Positions 46,891 through 55,004 of a stretch of DNA of 64,000 bases are shown piece by piece. The DNA lies in contig NZ_RHQM01000017.1 of assembly GCF_003935375.1 (NCBI RefSeq), forward strand, positions 62,001-126,000, read 5' to 3'. Position numbers and translations under genes: made by a program. The notes below the pieces were generated by a model. That model ran no database searches, had not been told where the DNA came from, and worked only from the letters and a program-made list of their open reading frames with translations. How positions within the stretch are numbered: position 1 is the first letter of the stretch; each line of letters starts with the position of its first letter. The DNA comes from Stutzerimonas xanthomarina. GTDB taxonomy: Bacteria > Pseudomonadota > Gammaproteobacteria > Pseudomonadales > Pseudomonadaceae.

Positions 46891-47847
46891 ATGAGCAATT
46901 CTGCCGAGTTGAACGAGCTTCACTGGTTGCTGGCGATCGTCCAGAGCATCGACGTGGGCGTCGTCGTGCTGGACCGCGACTACCGTGTCGAGGTCTGGAA
47001 CACCTTCATGGAAAACCGTTCCGGCTTGCAGCCGGAGAATGCGCGCAATCGGTCGTTCTTCACGCTGTTTCCCGAAGTCGATGAAGACTGGTTCCGCCGG
47101 AAGGTGGAAAGCGTGATGACCCTCGGTACGCCATCTTTCACCATCTGGGAGCAGCGCCCTTATCTGCTGCGCTTCAAGAACTACCAGCCGATCACCGGGC
47201 TGGAAGACTTCATGTACCAGAACACCACGCTGCTGCCTCTCAAGGGCGTCAACGGCAGCATCGACCAGGTGTGCCTGATCATCTATGACGTCACCGATGT
47301 CGCCGTGAACCGCCGCCAGTTGCAAGCGGCGAATGCCGAGTTGCAGCGCCTGTCCAGCACTGACCGGTTGACCGGGCTCTACAACCGCGGGCACTGGGAA
47401 GAGATGCTCCGCCTGGATTACGCCCGTCATCGCCGCTATGACAGCCAGGCGGCTTTGGTCATGTTCGATATCGACCACTTCAAGGCGATCAACGATACCT
47501 ATGGACATCAGGTAGGCGATACCGTGATTCAGCAGGTCGCGGAGCTGATTCGCGAGAATTTGCGCGATTCGGACGTGGCTGGCCGCTACGGCGGTGAAGA
47601 GTTCGTGGTACTGCTACCGGATACCGACAAACAGGGTGCAATGACCTTTGCAGAGCGTTTGCGGCATGCGGTGGAGAGCCGCGAGGTTCAGCACGAGCAG
47701 CACCGCATTCGCTTCACAATCAGTCTGGGTGTTGCGGACCTCAGCGTCCCCACCCACAGTCATGCGCAACTGATCGAATGGGCCGATTCGGCGCTCTATG
47801 CCTCGAAGGCGGCCGGTCGCAATCGCGTCACCCTGCATCAGCACTAG
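46891..47847 (+). CDS. PAS-GGDEF diguanylate cyclase
   Basis: This 318-residue protein has a PAS sensory domain (residues 8-125, VVVLDRDYRVEVWNTFME) and a GGDEF domain (150-318). The active-site motif is GGEEF within AGRYGGEEFVVLLP. The RxxD inhibitory site lies five residues before it (RDSD), so the enzyme should be active and product-inhibited. A short coiled linker (NRRQLQAANAELQRLSSTDRLTGLYN) joins the domains. No signal or membrane helix is seen. It begins two bases after the receiver-CheC gene, so its c-di-GMP output is likely linked to that regulator. The ATG at 46891 is preferred over a TTG overlapping the previous stop. Confidence 0.93.
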   Translation: MSNSAELNELHWLLAIVQSIDVGVVVLDRDYRVEVWNTFMENRSGLQPENARNRSFFTLFPEVDEDWFRRKVESVMTLGTPSFTIWEQRPYLLRFKNYQPITGLEDFMYQNTTLLPLKGVNGSIDQVCLIIYDVTDVAVNRRQLQAANAELQRLSSTDRLTGLYNRGHWEEMLRLDYARHRRYDSQAALVMFDIDHFKAINDTYGHQVGDTVIQQVAELIRENLRDSDVAGRYGGEEFVVLLPDTDKQGAMTFAERLRHAVESREVQHEQHRIRFTISLGVADLSVPTHSHAQLIEWADSALYASKAAGRNRVTLHQH

Positions 47848-47851
47848 CGCT

Positions 47852-48952
47852 TCAGCCCGCCGCTTTGCGGAGAAAAGCCAGCAACGCGACCTCTTCGGCG
47901 CTGAGCCACTTGCGTTTGCGCGCGGCGCGCACATCAGCCAGCTCGCCTGCGCTGAAGGCTTGCAGAATCGCCGGGTGGATGTAGCACTGGCGGCAGACCG
48001 CAGGGGTGTTGCCCAGCTGGCTGGCGACCTGCTTCACCGTCTCGACCAGATTCTGCTTGGCGACGGCTTCCGTGGATGCGTCCAGCTTGCGTAGCCGTTC
48101 CAGTGCCAGCGCGCTTCCGGCCCAGGTGCGATAGTCCTTGGCAGTGAAGTCGCGGCCGGTCATCTCGCGAAGATAAAGGTTCACGTCGTTGGAGCTGACC
48201 GCGCGGCGCTGACCATCTTCATCCAGGTACTGAAACAGCTGCTGGCCCGGCAGCTCCATGCAGCTGCGCATCAGCCTGGCCAACCGACGGTCGCGCAGGG
48301 TGACTTCGTGCTCCACGCCGCTCTTGCCTCGAAAGTGGAAGCGGATCGAGGTGCCTTTGACAGCCACGTGACGCGTACGCAGGGTCGTCAGCCCGTAGGA
48401 TCGGTTGTCCCTCGCATAGCGCGAGTTGCCGATCCGGATCAGGGTCGACTCCAGCAACATGACCACCAGGGCCATGACCTTCTCACGCGCCATGCCGGGT
48501 CTAGCCAAGTGTTTTTCCAGATCGCGGCGCAGTTTCGGCAAGGCTTCACCGAACTCGAGCATTCGTTCGTACTTGTCGCTGTCGCGAATCTCTCGCCAGC
48601 GCGTGTGATAGCGGTATTGCTTCCGTCCACGGGCGTCGCGCCCGGTCGCCTGAAGATGCCCTTGAGCATCCGGGCATATCCATACGTCACGATAAGCGGG
48701 TGGGATCGCCAGCTTGTTGATGCGACGAATTTCCTCCTCGTCGCGAATGCGCTCGCCGTTCGGCTCGAAGTAGCCGAACTTGCCGCGCAGTCGCCTGCGG
48801 CGGATGCCCGGCTGGGAATCATCAACGTAATGCAGGTCCGGCGGCAGTGTTGGACACAGTAGCGTACCGGTGTCGCCGGTCTCATCGGCAGGAACAGGGC
48901 GAGTGCCCTCGGCCAGGGGCACCGGGTCGTCCATCAGGGTGTCGTTGCGCAT
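47852..48952 (-). CDS. Type IB DNA topoisomerase (poxvirus-like)
   Basis: This 366-residue enzyme relaxes DNA supercoils through a 3'-phosphotyrosine. After an N-terminal domain (DDSQPGIRRRRLRGKFGYFEPNGERI) the catalytic domain shows LIRIGNSRYARDNRSYGLTTLRTRHV with the first catalytic Arg and Lys in KGTSIRFHFRGKSG. The active-site Tyr lies in VCRQCYIHPAIL near residue 325. It is the poxvirus/bacterial short form, found in a minority of bacteria including Pseudomonas and Deinococcus. It converges on the cyclase gene with a four-base gap. An in-frame ATG six codons inside is an alternative start. Confidence 0.93.
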   Translation of the reverse strand: MRNDTLMDDPVPLAEGTRPVPADETGDTGTLLCPTLPPDLHYVDDSQPGIRRRRLRGKFGYFEPNGERIRDEEEIRRINKLAIPPAYRDVWICPDAQGHLQATGRDARGRKQYRYHTRWREIRDSDKYERMLEFGEALPKLRRDLEKHLARPGMAREKVMALVVMLLESTLIRIGNSRYARDNRSYGLTTLRTRHVAVKGTSIRFHFRGKSGVEHEVTLRDRRLARLMRSCMELPGQQLFQYLDEDGQRRAVSSNDVNLYLREMTGRDFTAKDYRTWAGSALALERLRKLDASTEAVAKQNLVETVKQVASQLGNTPAVCRQCYIHPAILQAFSAGELADVRAARKRKWLSAEEVALLAFLRKAAG

Positions 48953-49010
48953 GTATGACCGTTCCCGCTATGGCCTCGCCGGTAGCTACCGGCGAGGCTT
49001 TTGGATGGGC

Positions 49011-49175
49011 TCAACTGTCCTTTTCGTTGCTGTTGCGCATCAGCAATCGAATGGCTGCGACCAGCTCGTCGATGGCTTCGCGATAGAGCTCGGGTTTGGC
49101 TTCGGTTTCAGCCTGATCGGCATGTTTGCGCGCGGTGTCGAGGTGGTCGTTGATCGATGAATAGTCGCCAAGCAT
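49011..49175 (-). CDS. Small 54-residue helical protein
   Basis: The frame from 49175 encodes MLGDYSSINDHLDTARKHA and continues with EAIDELVAAIRLLMRNS, predicted as two amphipathic helices. A good AGGAG ribosome site precedes the ATG. The longer open frame to 49337 is not credible. It resembles short hypothetical proteins I know from pseudomonads but has no named family. It lies 58 bases from the topoisomerase gene and is co-directional with the YetF-like gene upstream. Confidence 0.72.
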   Translation of the reverse strand: MLGDYSSINDHLDTARKHADQAETEAKPELYREAIDELVAAIRLLMRNSNEKDS

Positions 49176-49276
49176 GGTGTGCTCCTGCTGCAGTGAGTAG
49201 AGAAGGCTATCCAGGAAGCGAATTCCGGTGCCTCTAACAACTGACCGGCCAGCAGGATGGCGGTTCTGACCGTGTA

Positions 49277-49969
49277 TCAGCGCGATCTCTGTGTGGAAAG
49301 CGCCTTCGACCAGGTTGGATTGGAACACCGCGGGCATTGTTGGCTTTGCTGGCTCTCCAGCGCCTGGGGAAAACCGCAGCGGCTGCAGGCATACATGCCG
49401 GCCGCCGGAACCTGGCGGAAGACCGGTCGGTATTCCGGCGGGAGGACGGACAATCCAGGGCGTACCGCGTGGTCCTCATGGAAGAACAGGCTGACGTTGC
49501 CATCGTTCTCGAGAATGCCGAGTCTGACCTGGCCAAGATGCTCGACCCCTTGCTGGCGCAGCTCCATGAAGAATTCATCGGCAGAAATGTTCAGGCTGTC
49601 GAGGCTGCGCAGCTCATAGATCCCATCGCGAATAATGGTGACTGGATGGCCTTCGAGCCAGGCTTCGAATCGCGGGCTGCGATTCATGAAGAACACGGTG
49701 AGGCGGTACAGCGCCAGCAGGGTGGCGAACACCGCCGCCACTGGCAGCAACGGCACGTCTTCGTAGAATGAAACGTCGCCTGCGGCCGAGCCGAGGGTCA
49801 GGATGATCACCAGCTCGAATACCGAAAGCTGGCGAATGCCGCGACGGCCGCTGACCTTGAGAAAGACGAATACGGCAACGAAGGCCAGCAGTGCCCGCAG
49901 GGCGACTTCGGCGACGAACATCAAGGGAAATTCGTGCAGAAGCATGCGCTGCATGTCAAAGGGGGTCAT
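49277..49969 (-). CDS. YetF/DUF421 membrane protein with C-terminal zinc ribbon
   Basis: This 230-residue protein has three membrane helices at the N-terminus (residues 15-95, including VFLKVSGRRGIRQLSVFELVIILTLGSA, the DUF421 signature). A soluble YetF domain follows (SPRFEAWLEGHPVTIIRDG, LISADEFFMELRQQG-type segment). The last 40 residues carry two CxxC pairs, CSRCG and CPRCS, 17 residues apart. This looks like a zinc ribbon or rubredoxin-like knuckle and is not part of the usual YetF domain. DUF421 proteins are linked to spore and envelope processes in Bacillus; the role here is unknown. Confidence 0.87.
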   Translation of the reverse strand: MTPFDMQRMLLHEFPLMFVAEVALRALLAFVAVFVFLKVSGRRGIRQLSVFELVIILTLGSAAGDVSFYEDVPLLPVAAVFATLLALYRLTVFFMNRSPRFEAWLEGHPVTIIRDGIYELRSLDSLNISADEFFMELRQQGVEHLGQVRLGILENDGNVSLFFHEDHAVRPGLSVLPPEYRPVFRQVPAAGMYACSRCGFPQALESQQSQQCPRCSNPTWSKALSTQRSR

Positions 49970-50043
49970 CTTGGATCGTCCTTCCAGGCGTTCGGTGCGA
50001 TTTCTTCAAGCTCGGCTTTAGCTGACGCCGACGTCCACCAGGG

Positions 50044-50325
50044 TCAGCGCGCGGCTGCTATCTCGAATTCCAGGTTGATTCCGTCACCGCTGCCGTCGCC
50101 CACCACCGAGCCGGTTGCGGGCTTGTGGCTGACGGCTCGACCGTCATAGAAATCGCTCAGGTGCCGCTGTGCGATTTCGCCTATGTGCGTGATCAGGCCC
50201 GGCATCTGGGCATCTCGCGGCACGATGAAGTGCAGTATCACGGTATGGGCGCCGGGGTCTTGCGGAAGGTCTGCGAGGCCGCAGCTTTGCCATTGATCGT
50301 TGACGTACGCTTCTGCACCTTTCAT
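50044..50325 (-). CDS. Hypothetical protein, 93 residues
   Basis: A CAGGAGAAG ribosome site precedes the ATG at 50325, giving MKGAEAYVNDQWQSCGLADLP, a beta-rich middle (HTVILHFIVPRDAQMPGLITHIGEIAQRHL), and a glycine-rich end (GSVVGDGSGDGINLEFEI). Composition is soluble. The codon pattern is typical of its neighbours and the ribosome site is good, so I accept it as a gene. The family is not recognised. The gap from its stop to the YetF-like gene start is 74 bases, so they may be co-transcribed. Confidence 0.68.
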   Translation of the reverse strand: MKGAEAYVNDQWQSCGLADLPQDPGAHTVILHFIVPRDAQMPGLITHIGEIAQRHLSDFYDGRAVSHKPATGSVVGDGSGDGINLEFEIAAAR

Positions 50326-50415
50326 GAGCTTCTCCTGTTTCACGTGTTGCTGTTAAGACCGTCAAACACGCGAATGGATCAGTAGAGCAGTTGGCGTAGC
50401 CGAATTCGGGACATG

Positions 50416-50447
50416 AAAAAAGGCCTGGGGCACCGCCGCAGGCCTTT
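50416..50447 (-). terminator. Rho-independent terminator
   Basis: AAAGGCCTG and CAGGCCTTT pair around a loop of about 11 bases. On the minus strand the stem is followed by a T run. It ends the transcript of the gene that stops at 50466. Confidence 0.85.
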
Positions 50448-50465
50448 GTTCGTTGCAAGCCATGG

Positions 50466-50735
50466 TTACTCTGGCATGTGCCAGGGCGACAGATGCGCGC
50501 CGTCGCGGCTCAGCTGCGCGCGAGTCTGTTCCAGGGTCTCGCCGAGCTTCACGGGATCGGTGAACACGCTGCTGGACATCTTGCAGCGGCCTAGCAGACG
50601 GGCCTCGTCGCGGTCGACGACGGTGATGCTGACTTCACCGTTTCCTTCGGGCAGCGTCCAGGCAACGCACTGGAAGGGCTTGAACGCGCGGTCGGTGATC
50701 AAAAGGGCTTCATTGATACGCAGCGGGGTGTGCAT
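50466..50735 (-). CDS. Hypothetical protein, 89 residues
   Basis: The product (MHTPLRINEALLITDRAFK, then VSITVVDRDEARLLGRCKMS) is a soluble alpha/beta protein of 89 residues. It might be a distant DUF3509 member, which are common in pseudomonads, but I am not sure. It is isolated: upstream 400 bases hold no gene on its strand, downstream is its own terminator. The ribosome site is AGAGACATG-like and modest. Support comes from length, isolated promoter-sized upstream region and its terminator. Confidence 0.68.
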   Translation of the reverse strand: MHTPLRINEALLITDRAFKPFQCVAWTLPEGNGEVSITVVDRDEARLLGRCKMSSSVFTDPVKLGETLEQTRAQLSRDGAHLSPWHMPE

Positions 50736-50991
50736 GGGGCATGTCTCTCTGTGTGATACCCAAAATACCTGCAGCCAAGCTCGTTGGCGTTGGCCTTACA
50801 TTGCAGTTGATGTACCCAGAGGACTGACGAGTCACATGCGAGTTCGAAAAAATTTGAAGGGCTTTGCAATTAGCCAAAAGTATAACGTTGACGCCTGGCC
50901 GAGTCGGCTTAGTACGTTTGAGCTAACTCCCTGTAAATATTGAAAAACTTCGCAACGCCATGCGCAGCGTGAGGGAATCGGCGGGGGACGC
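50736..50991. other. Gene-free stretch
   Basis: Counting from the hypothetical gene to the chemoreceptor stop, about 400 bases carry no protein gene; the right part holds two hairpins listed separately. The left part is A/T-richer than the window average around 50840-50945 and probably holds the promoter of the gene ending at 50466. I see no RNA gene, although a small RNA cannot be excluded. Confidence 0.4.
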
Positions 50992-51027
50992 AAAAAAAAT
51001 CCCGTGCGACAACCTGTCGCGACGGGA
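50992..51027 (-). terminator. Terminator of the chemoreceptor transcript
   Basis: TCCCGTGCGACA at 51000-51011 pairs with TGTCGCGACGGGA at 51015-51027, with one bulged base. On the minus strand it is followed by eight T. It lies about 110 bases past the chemoreceptor stop. Confidence 0.85.
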
Positions 51028-51095
51028 AATGTATCGAATCTCTAAGGGCGTGCTCCGCGATGGAGCGTGGGGCGGGGCGCCTGCTTCGTCGAAGT

Positions 51096-51127
51096 GCCTG
51101 CGGCTGCTCATCTGGCGGGCCGCAGGC
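51096..51127 (-). other. Hairpin in the chemoreceptor 3' untranslated region
   Basis: GCCTGCGGC at 51096-51104 pairs perfectly with GCCGCAGGC at 51119-51127 over a 14-base loop, 10 bases past the chemoreceptor stop. A second small palindrome (CTTCGTCGAAG) follows, then the terminator. The set makes a structured 3' end that could be processed into a small RNA. Confidence 0.5.
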
Positions 51128-51137
51128 AAAGGGTTTA

Positions 51138-52772
51138 TCAGACCTTGAACTGGCTCAGCAGACGATTCAGCTGATCGGCGAGTTCGCCAAGGCGCTTACC
51201 AGCTTCACTGGACTGCTCGGCAGCCAGGGTGCTTTCCTGCGCCAGCCCGGCCGCCTGGGTCACGTTCTGGTTGATGTCCTCGACCACGTGGGACTGTTGT
51301 AGCGTGGCACTGGCGATTGATGCGTTCAGGCCTGAGAGGTTGCGCAGCGCCTGGGCAATTTCGCCAAGGCTCTCGCCGGCCTGGCTGGCTTGCTCTACGG
51401 TGAGCTGGGAGGCGCGATTGCTTTCCATGATCACGTTTACCGCAGCGCCGGAGTTCTTCTGCAGGCGTTCGATCATGCTATGTATCTCGGCAGTCGATTG
51501 CTGCGTACGCTGCGCCAGCAGACGAACTTCGTCGGCCACCACGGCGAAACCGCGGCCCTGTTCACCGGCTCGGGCAGCTTCGATCGCCGCATTGAGCGCG
51601 AGCAGGTTGGTCTGCTCGGCGATCGAGCCGATCACTTCCAGTACCGAACCGATCTTGGTTGTTTCATCAGCTAGCGACTGAATCACGTCGACGGCCTGGC
51701 CGATGGTCGCGGAAAGCTCGTCGATCTGCTGCAGGCTCGTTTCGATATTGCGCTGACCCTGGCCCGCCTGATTTTCGGCGTTGCCGACTTCGCTGGAGGC
51801 ATGCTCGGCGTTCTTCGCGACTTCCTGTACGGCGTAGGTGACTTCGTTGACGGCGGTGGCGACCTGCTCCATTTGCAGCATCTGCTGCTGGCTCTGCTCA
51901 TGGGCCTGACCGGAAAGCTGGCTCAGCGAACGGGAGGATTGATCCAGCGCGCCGGCTGTCTCGAACAGCTGACCGACCACGGTACGCAGTTTCTGGGTGA
52001 AGCGGTTGAAGTCACGACCAAGGGTGCTCAGCTCGTCGTTGCCGGATACGTCCAGAGTACGCGTCAGATCGGCTTCGCCACTGGCGATATTCGCCATCGC
52101 CGACATGGTGTGGCGCAGGGGACGCACGATGCTGCGGATCAGGATCGCCACCAGCACGGCCATGATTGCCGAGATAAACAGGCCGATCAGGGAGAAACGA
52201 GTCAGATAGTTCCAGAATTCCTGTTCGACATCGTCCACGTAGATGCCCGAGCCGATGATCCAGCCCCAGGGCTTGAACAACTGCACGTAGGAGATCTTTG
52301 GTACCGGATCTGCTTCGCCTGGCTTGGCCCACATGTAGTCGACCAGGCCAGCACCTTCGCGCTGGGCGATCTTGACCATCTCGTTGAACAGTTCCTTGCC
52401 TTCCGGATCCTTGATCTTCGACAGATCCTGGCCGTCCAGCTTCGGCTGCATCGGATGCATGATCATGGTCGGGCCGAGGTCGTTGATCCAGTAATAGTCC
52501 TGACCGTCGTAGCGCAGCAGGCGGATCTGCTCCATGGCCGCCTTTTGTGCTTCGCTCGTGGTCATGGCGCCACTGGTCTCCTGTGCCCGGTAGTACTCGA
52601 GCACGCCGGATGCAGCCTCGACTATGTTCCGAGTTGCCTCCTGCTTGCCACGATACAAGTCGGACCGGACCTGCTGAATCATCAGCATGCCGAGGATGAA
52701 CAGCATGACGACGGCGACCACGGGGATCAGCCAGAGGCGCTTGCTAATGGGAACGTTGCGCAGCAGATTCAT
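51138..52772 (-). CDS. Methyl-accepting chemotaxis protein with single Cache (sCache_2) sensor
   Basis: This 544-residue chemoreceptor has membrane helix 1 (residues 12-31), a periplasmic single Cache domain (about 35-185: [24 protein letters not shown], then [14 protein letters not shown]), membrane helix 2 (residues 190-212), HAMP (213-266) and the signalling domain. The hairpin tip is present as [37 protein letters not shown]. sCache_2 domains often bind small organic acids. The C-terminus ends [11 protein letters not shown] without a CheR-binding pentapeptide, so adaptation needs help from other receptors. It is divergent from uppP. Confidence 0.95.
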   Translation of the reverse strand: MNLLRNVPISKRLWLIPVVAVVMLFILGMLMIQQVRSDLYRGKQEATRNIVEAASGVLEYYRAQETSGAMTTSEAQKAAMEQIRLLRYDGQDYYWINDLGPTMIMHPMQPKLDGQDLSKIKDPEGKELFNEMVKIAQREGAGLVDYMWAKPGEADPVPKISYVQLFKPWGWIIGSGIYVDDVEQEFWNYLTRFSLIGLFISAIMAVLVAILIRSIVRPLRHTMSAMANIASGEADLTRTLDVSGNDELSTLGRDFNRFTQKLRTVVGQLFETAGALDQSSRSLSQLSGQAHEQSQQQMLQMEQVATAVNEVTYAVQEVAKNAEHASSEVGNAENQAGQGQRNIETSLQQIDELSATIGQAVDVIQSLADETTKIGSVLEVIGSIAEQTNLLALNAAIEAARAGEQGRGFAVVADEVRLLAQRTQQSTAEIHSMIERLQKNSGAAVNVIMESNRASQLTVEQASQAGESLGEIAQALRNLSGLNASIASATLQQSHVVEDINQNVTQAAGLAQESTLAAEQSSEAGKRLGELADQLNRLLSQFKV

Positions 52773-53034
52773 GAATAGGGCTCCTGATGGACTTTCTTAT
52801 CGTTTTGTTCTGGCTGATCGGTGGGTCTGTCGCGCCGCGGTCGACCTTCTGGTTGCGGTCGTTTCGCGGCACCCTGTATAGCTTTTCGGCCGCCCGTGGC
52901 TAAAAATGAGCCCCGTTTCGTTTGCAGAGGAATTTAGTTCTCTCGAACGAGTCAGAACAGCCGGCCAGATGGCTTTCTGACATATACCTTGGTTGCATTG
53001 AGTCGCGATGGGCTGCATCGCTTTAGGGGAATAG
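52773..53034. promoter_or_regulatory. Divergent chemoreceptor/uppP promoter region
   Basis: These 262 bases hold no gene. On the minus strand an AACGATAAG near 52793-52801 resembles the sigma-28 minus-10 (CGATAA), but no TAAA box is found at the right distance, so flagellar sigma control is only a guess. AGGGGAATAG precedes the uppP ATG. Confidence 0.3.
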
Positions 53035-53865
53035 ATGGATCTTTGGGTTGCGATTCAGGCGTTGATTCTGGGCGTGGTCGAGGGTGTAACCGAGTTTCTG
53101 CCGGTATCCAGTACCGGTCACCAGATCATTGTTGCGGACCTGATCGGTTTTGGTGGCGAGCGGGCGCTGGCCTTCAACATCATCATTCAGCTCGGGGCAA
53201 TTCTCGCGGTGATCTGGGAGTATCGGCGCAAGATCCTGGACGTAGTGATTGGCGTGCCCAAGGAGTCTCAGGCGCAGAAGTTCACCTTGAACCTGCTGAT
53301 CGCCTTCATGCCTGCAGTTGTCCTCGGTGTCGCTTTTGCCGACCTGATCCACGAATACCTTTTTAACCCCATCACCGTAGCCACCGCGCTGGTGATCGGC
53401 GGTGTCGTGATGCTCTGGGCCGAACGGCGTGATCACATCATTCGTGCCGAAACCGTCGACGACATGAACTGGGCACTGGCACTGAAAGTCGGCTTCGCCC
53501 AGTGCCTGGCACTGGTGCCCGGCACCTCGCGGTCGGGGTCGACCATCATTGGCGGCCTGCTGTTCGGCCTGTCGCGCAAGGCGGCTACCGAGTTCTCGTT
53601 CTTTCTGGCCATGCCGACCATGGTCGGCGCGGCGGTGTACTCCGGCTACAAGTACCGCGAGCTCTTTCAGCCAGGCGATTTCGCCGTGTTCGCGGTCGGA
53701 TTCGTCACCTCGTTCATCTTCGCGATGCTTGCAGTGCGGGCCCTGCTCAAGTTCATCGGCAATCACAGCTACGCGGCGTTCGCCTGGTACCGGATCGGCT
53801 TCGGCCTGCTGATTCTGGCTACCTGGCAGTTCGGGCTGATCGACTGGGCCAGCGCCCAGGGCTGA
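53035..53865 (+). CDS. uppP: Undecaprenyl-diphosphate phosphatase
   Basis: This 276-residue membrane enzyme dephosphorylates undecaprenyl diphosphate and so recycles the lipid carrier of cell-wall synthesis; it gives low-level bacitracin resistance. Both family motifs are present: [14 protein letters not shown] near residues 17-30 and [24 protein letters not shown] near 165-185. About eight membrane helices fit the fold. The length is standard. It is transcribed alone and is divergent from the chemoreceptor gene. Confidence 0.96.
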   Translation: MDLWVAIQALILGVVEGVTEFLPVSSTGHQIIVADLIGFGGERALAFNIIIQLGAILAVIWEYRRKILDVVIGVPKESQAQKFTLNLLIAFMPAVVLGVAFADLIHEYLFNPITVATALVIGGVVMLWAERRDHIIRAETVDDMNWALALKVGFAQCLALVPGTSRSGSTIIGGLLFGLSRKAATEFSFFLAMPTMVGAAVYSGYKYRELFQPGDFAVFAVGFVTSFIFAMLAVRALLKFIGNHSYAAFAWYRIGFGLLILATWQFGLIDWASAQG

Positions 53866-53958
53866 TCCATCGGCGGGATGTCGCGGCCTTCGCCCTGCTG
53901 ATACAGCGCACACGCGCGCCTGGCTTTGCCATAGTGAGGCCTCCAGTCAGGAGGCCTC

Positions 53959-54918
53959 ATGAACAGTACTGCGGACCATTTCCAGCTCGACCTGAACGGT
54001 ATATCCCTCAGCCTTTATAGCGCCGGCCCGGAAGAGGGCAGGCCTGTCTGGCTGCTGCATGGCTTCCCCGAGTGTTGGTATTCCTGGCGCAATCAGATCG
54101 ATTCACTGGTGGCGGCTGGTTATCGCGTGTTCGTTCCCGAGATGCGTGGCTACGGGCTCAGCGGCGCGCCAGTGGACGTCTCGGCCTACGATGTGCTGAC
54201 GCTGTGTGGGGACGTTCGTGCGGCCATGGATCATTTCGGTCACCGACAGGTGGCGCTAATCGGGCACGACTGGGGCGCAATGGTCGCCTGGTATCTCGCG
54301 TTGCTGGAGCCGGAGCGGGTCACCGCGCTGGTGACCATGTCGGTGCCCTTCGCCGGAAGACCGCGGCGGCCCGCGACCGAAATCATGCGCGAAGCCAGCG
54401 GTGATCGATTCAACTACATCCTCTATTTCCAGCAGCCCGGTCGCGCCGAGCGTGAACTGGATGCCGACATTGATCGTACCCTGCGCCTGTTGATGTATTA
54501 CCAGGAAAGGAACCTGTTGCTGCAGAACAAGCCTGCCGACGGCACCTTGTTCGAGGACGACATGCAGCCGGGCCTGTTGCCCGACTGGTGCTCAGAAGAC
54601 GATCTGGCGGTATATCGGCAGACGTTCGCCGAGCACGGTTTTCGCGGTGCGCTGAACTGGTATCGCAACTTCGAACGCAACTGGCAGGTTACCGAGCCAC
54701 TGCAGGGGCGCAAGATCACGCAGCCGACCATGTTTTTGATCGGCGACCATGACCCGGTTGGTGAACTCGAGGCCTACACGCTGAGGAAGATGCCGGAATG
54801 GGTGCCGGATCTGGAACGACACGAACTGGCGCAGTGTGGCCACTGGATCCAGAACGAACAGGCGGGGAGGGTGAATACGCTGCTACTGGACTTCCTTGCC
54901 CGCCGCTTTGCCAGCTGA
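53959..54918 (+). CDS. Alpha/beta hydrolase, epoxide hydrolase-like
   Basis: This 319-residue hydrolase shows the epoxide hydrolase set: oxyanion motif HGFPECWYSWRNQ (residues 32-44), nucleophile Asp in IGHDWGAMVAWYLAL, and catalytic His in CGHWIQNEQ near the end, with Asp in LIGDHDPVG. A lid with tyrosines (LLMYYQERNLLLQNK, ALNWYRNFERN) can position the epoxide. Haloalkane dehalogenases share this fold, so the assignment is family-level. A GGAGG site lies five bases before the ATG. It converges on the ABC-F gene across a hairpin. Confidence 0.87.
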   Translation: MNSTADHFQLDLNGISLSLYSAGPEEGRPVWLLHGFPECWYSWRNQIDSLVAAGYRVFVPEMRGYGLSGAPVDVSAYDVLTLCGDVRAAMDHFGHRQVALIGHDWGAMVAWYLALLEPERVTALVTMSVPFAGRPRRPATEIMREASGDRFNYILYFQQPGRAERELDADIDRTLRLLMYYQERNLLLQNKPADGTLFEDDMQPGLLPDWCSEDDLAVYRQTFAEHGFRGALNWYRNFERNWQVTEPLQGRKITQPTMFLIGDHDPVGELEAYTLRKMPEWVPDLERHELAQCGHWIQNEQAGRVNTLLLDFLARRFAS

Positions 54919-54958
54919 TGCGTGGCACGGCGCGTTACCGGGAGTTGCCTATGAATCT

Positions 54959-54983
54959 GCAGCGCCCTCGATGAAGGCGCTGC
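54959..54983. terminator. Hairpin between convergent genes
   Basis: GCAGCGCC at 54959-54966 pairs perfectly with GGCGCTGC at 54976-54983 over a nine-base loop, between the stop codons at 54918 (plus) and 55005 (minus). It lacks T runs, so it is likely a weak or factor-assisted terminator. Confidence 0.5.
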
Positions 54984-55004
54984 GATACGCGGGCAGGGTG
55001 AGGA

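Noticed and set aside
50413..50943. 176-codon open frame on the plus strand
   Set aside because: It covers a terminator hairpin and the antisense of a small gene and has no domain or ribosome site.
52773..52810. Sigma-28 promoter for the chemoreceptor
   Set aside because: Only the CGATAA part is seen; the TAAA box at the proper spacing is missing.
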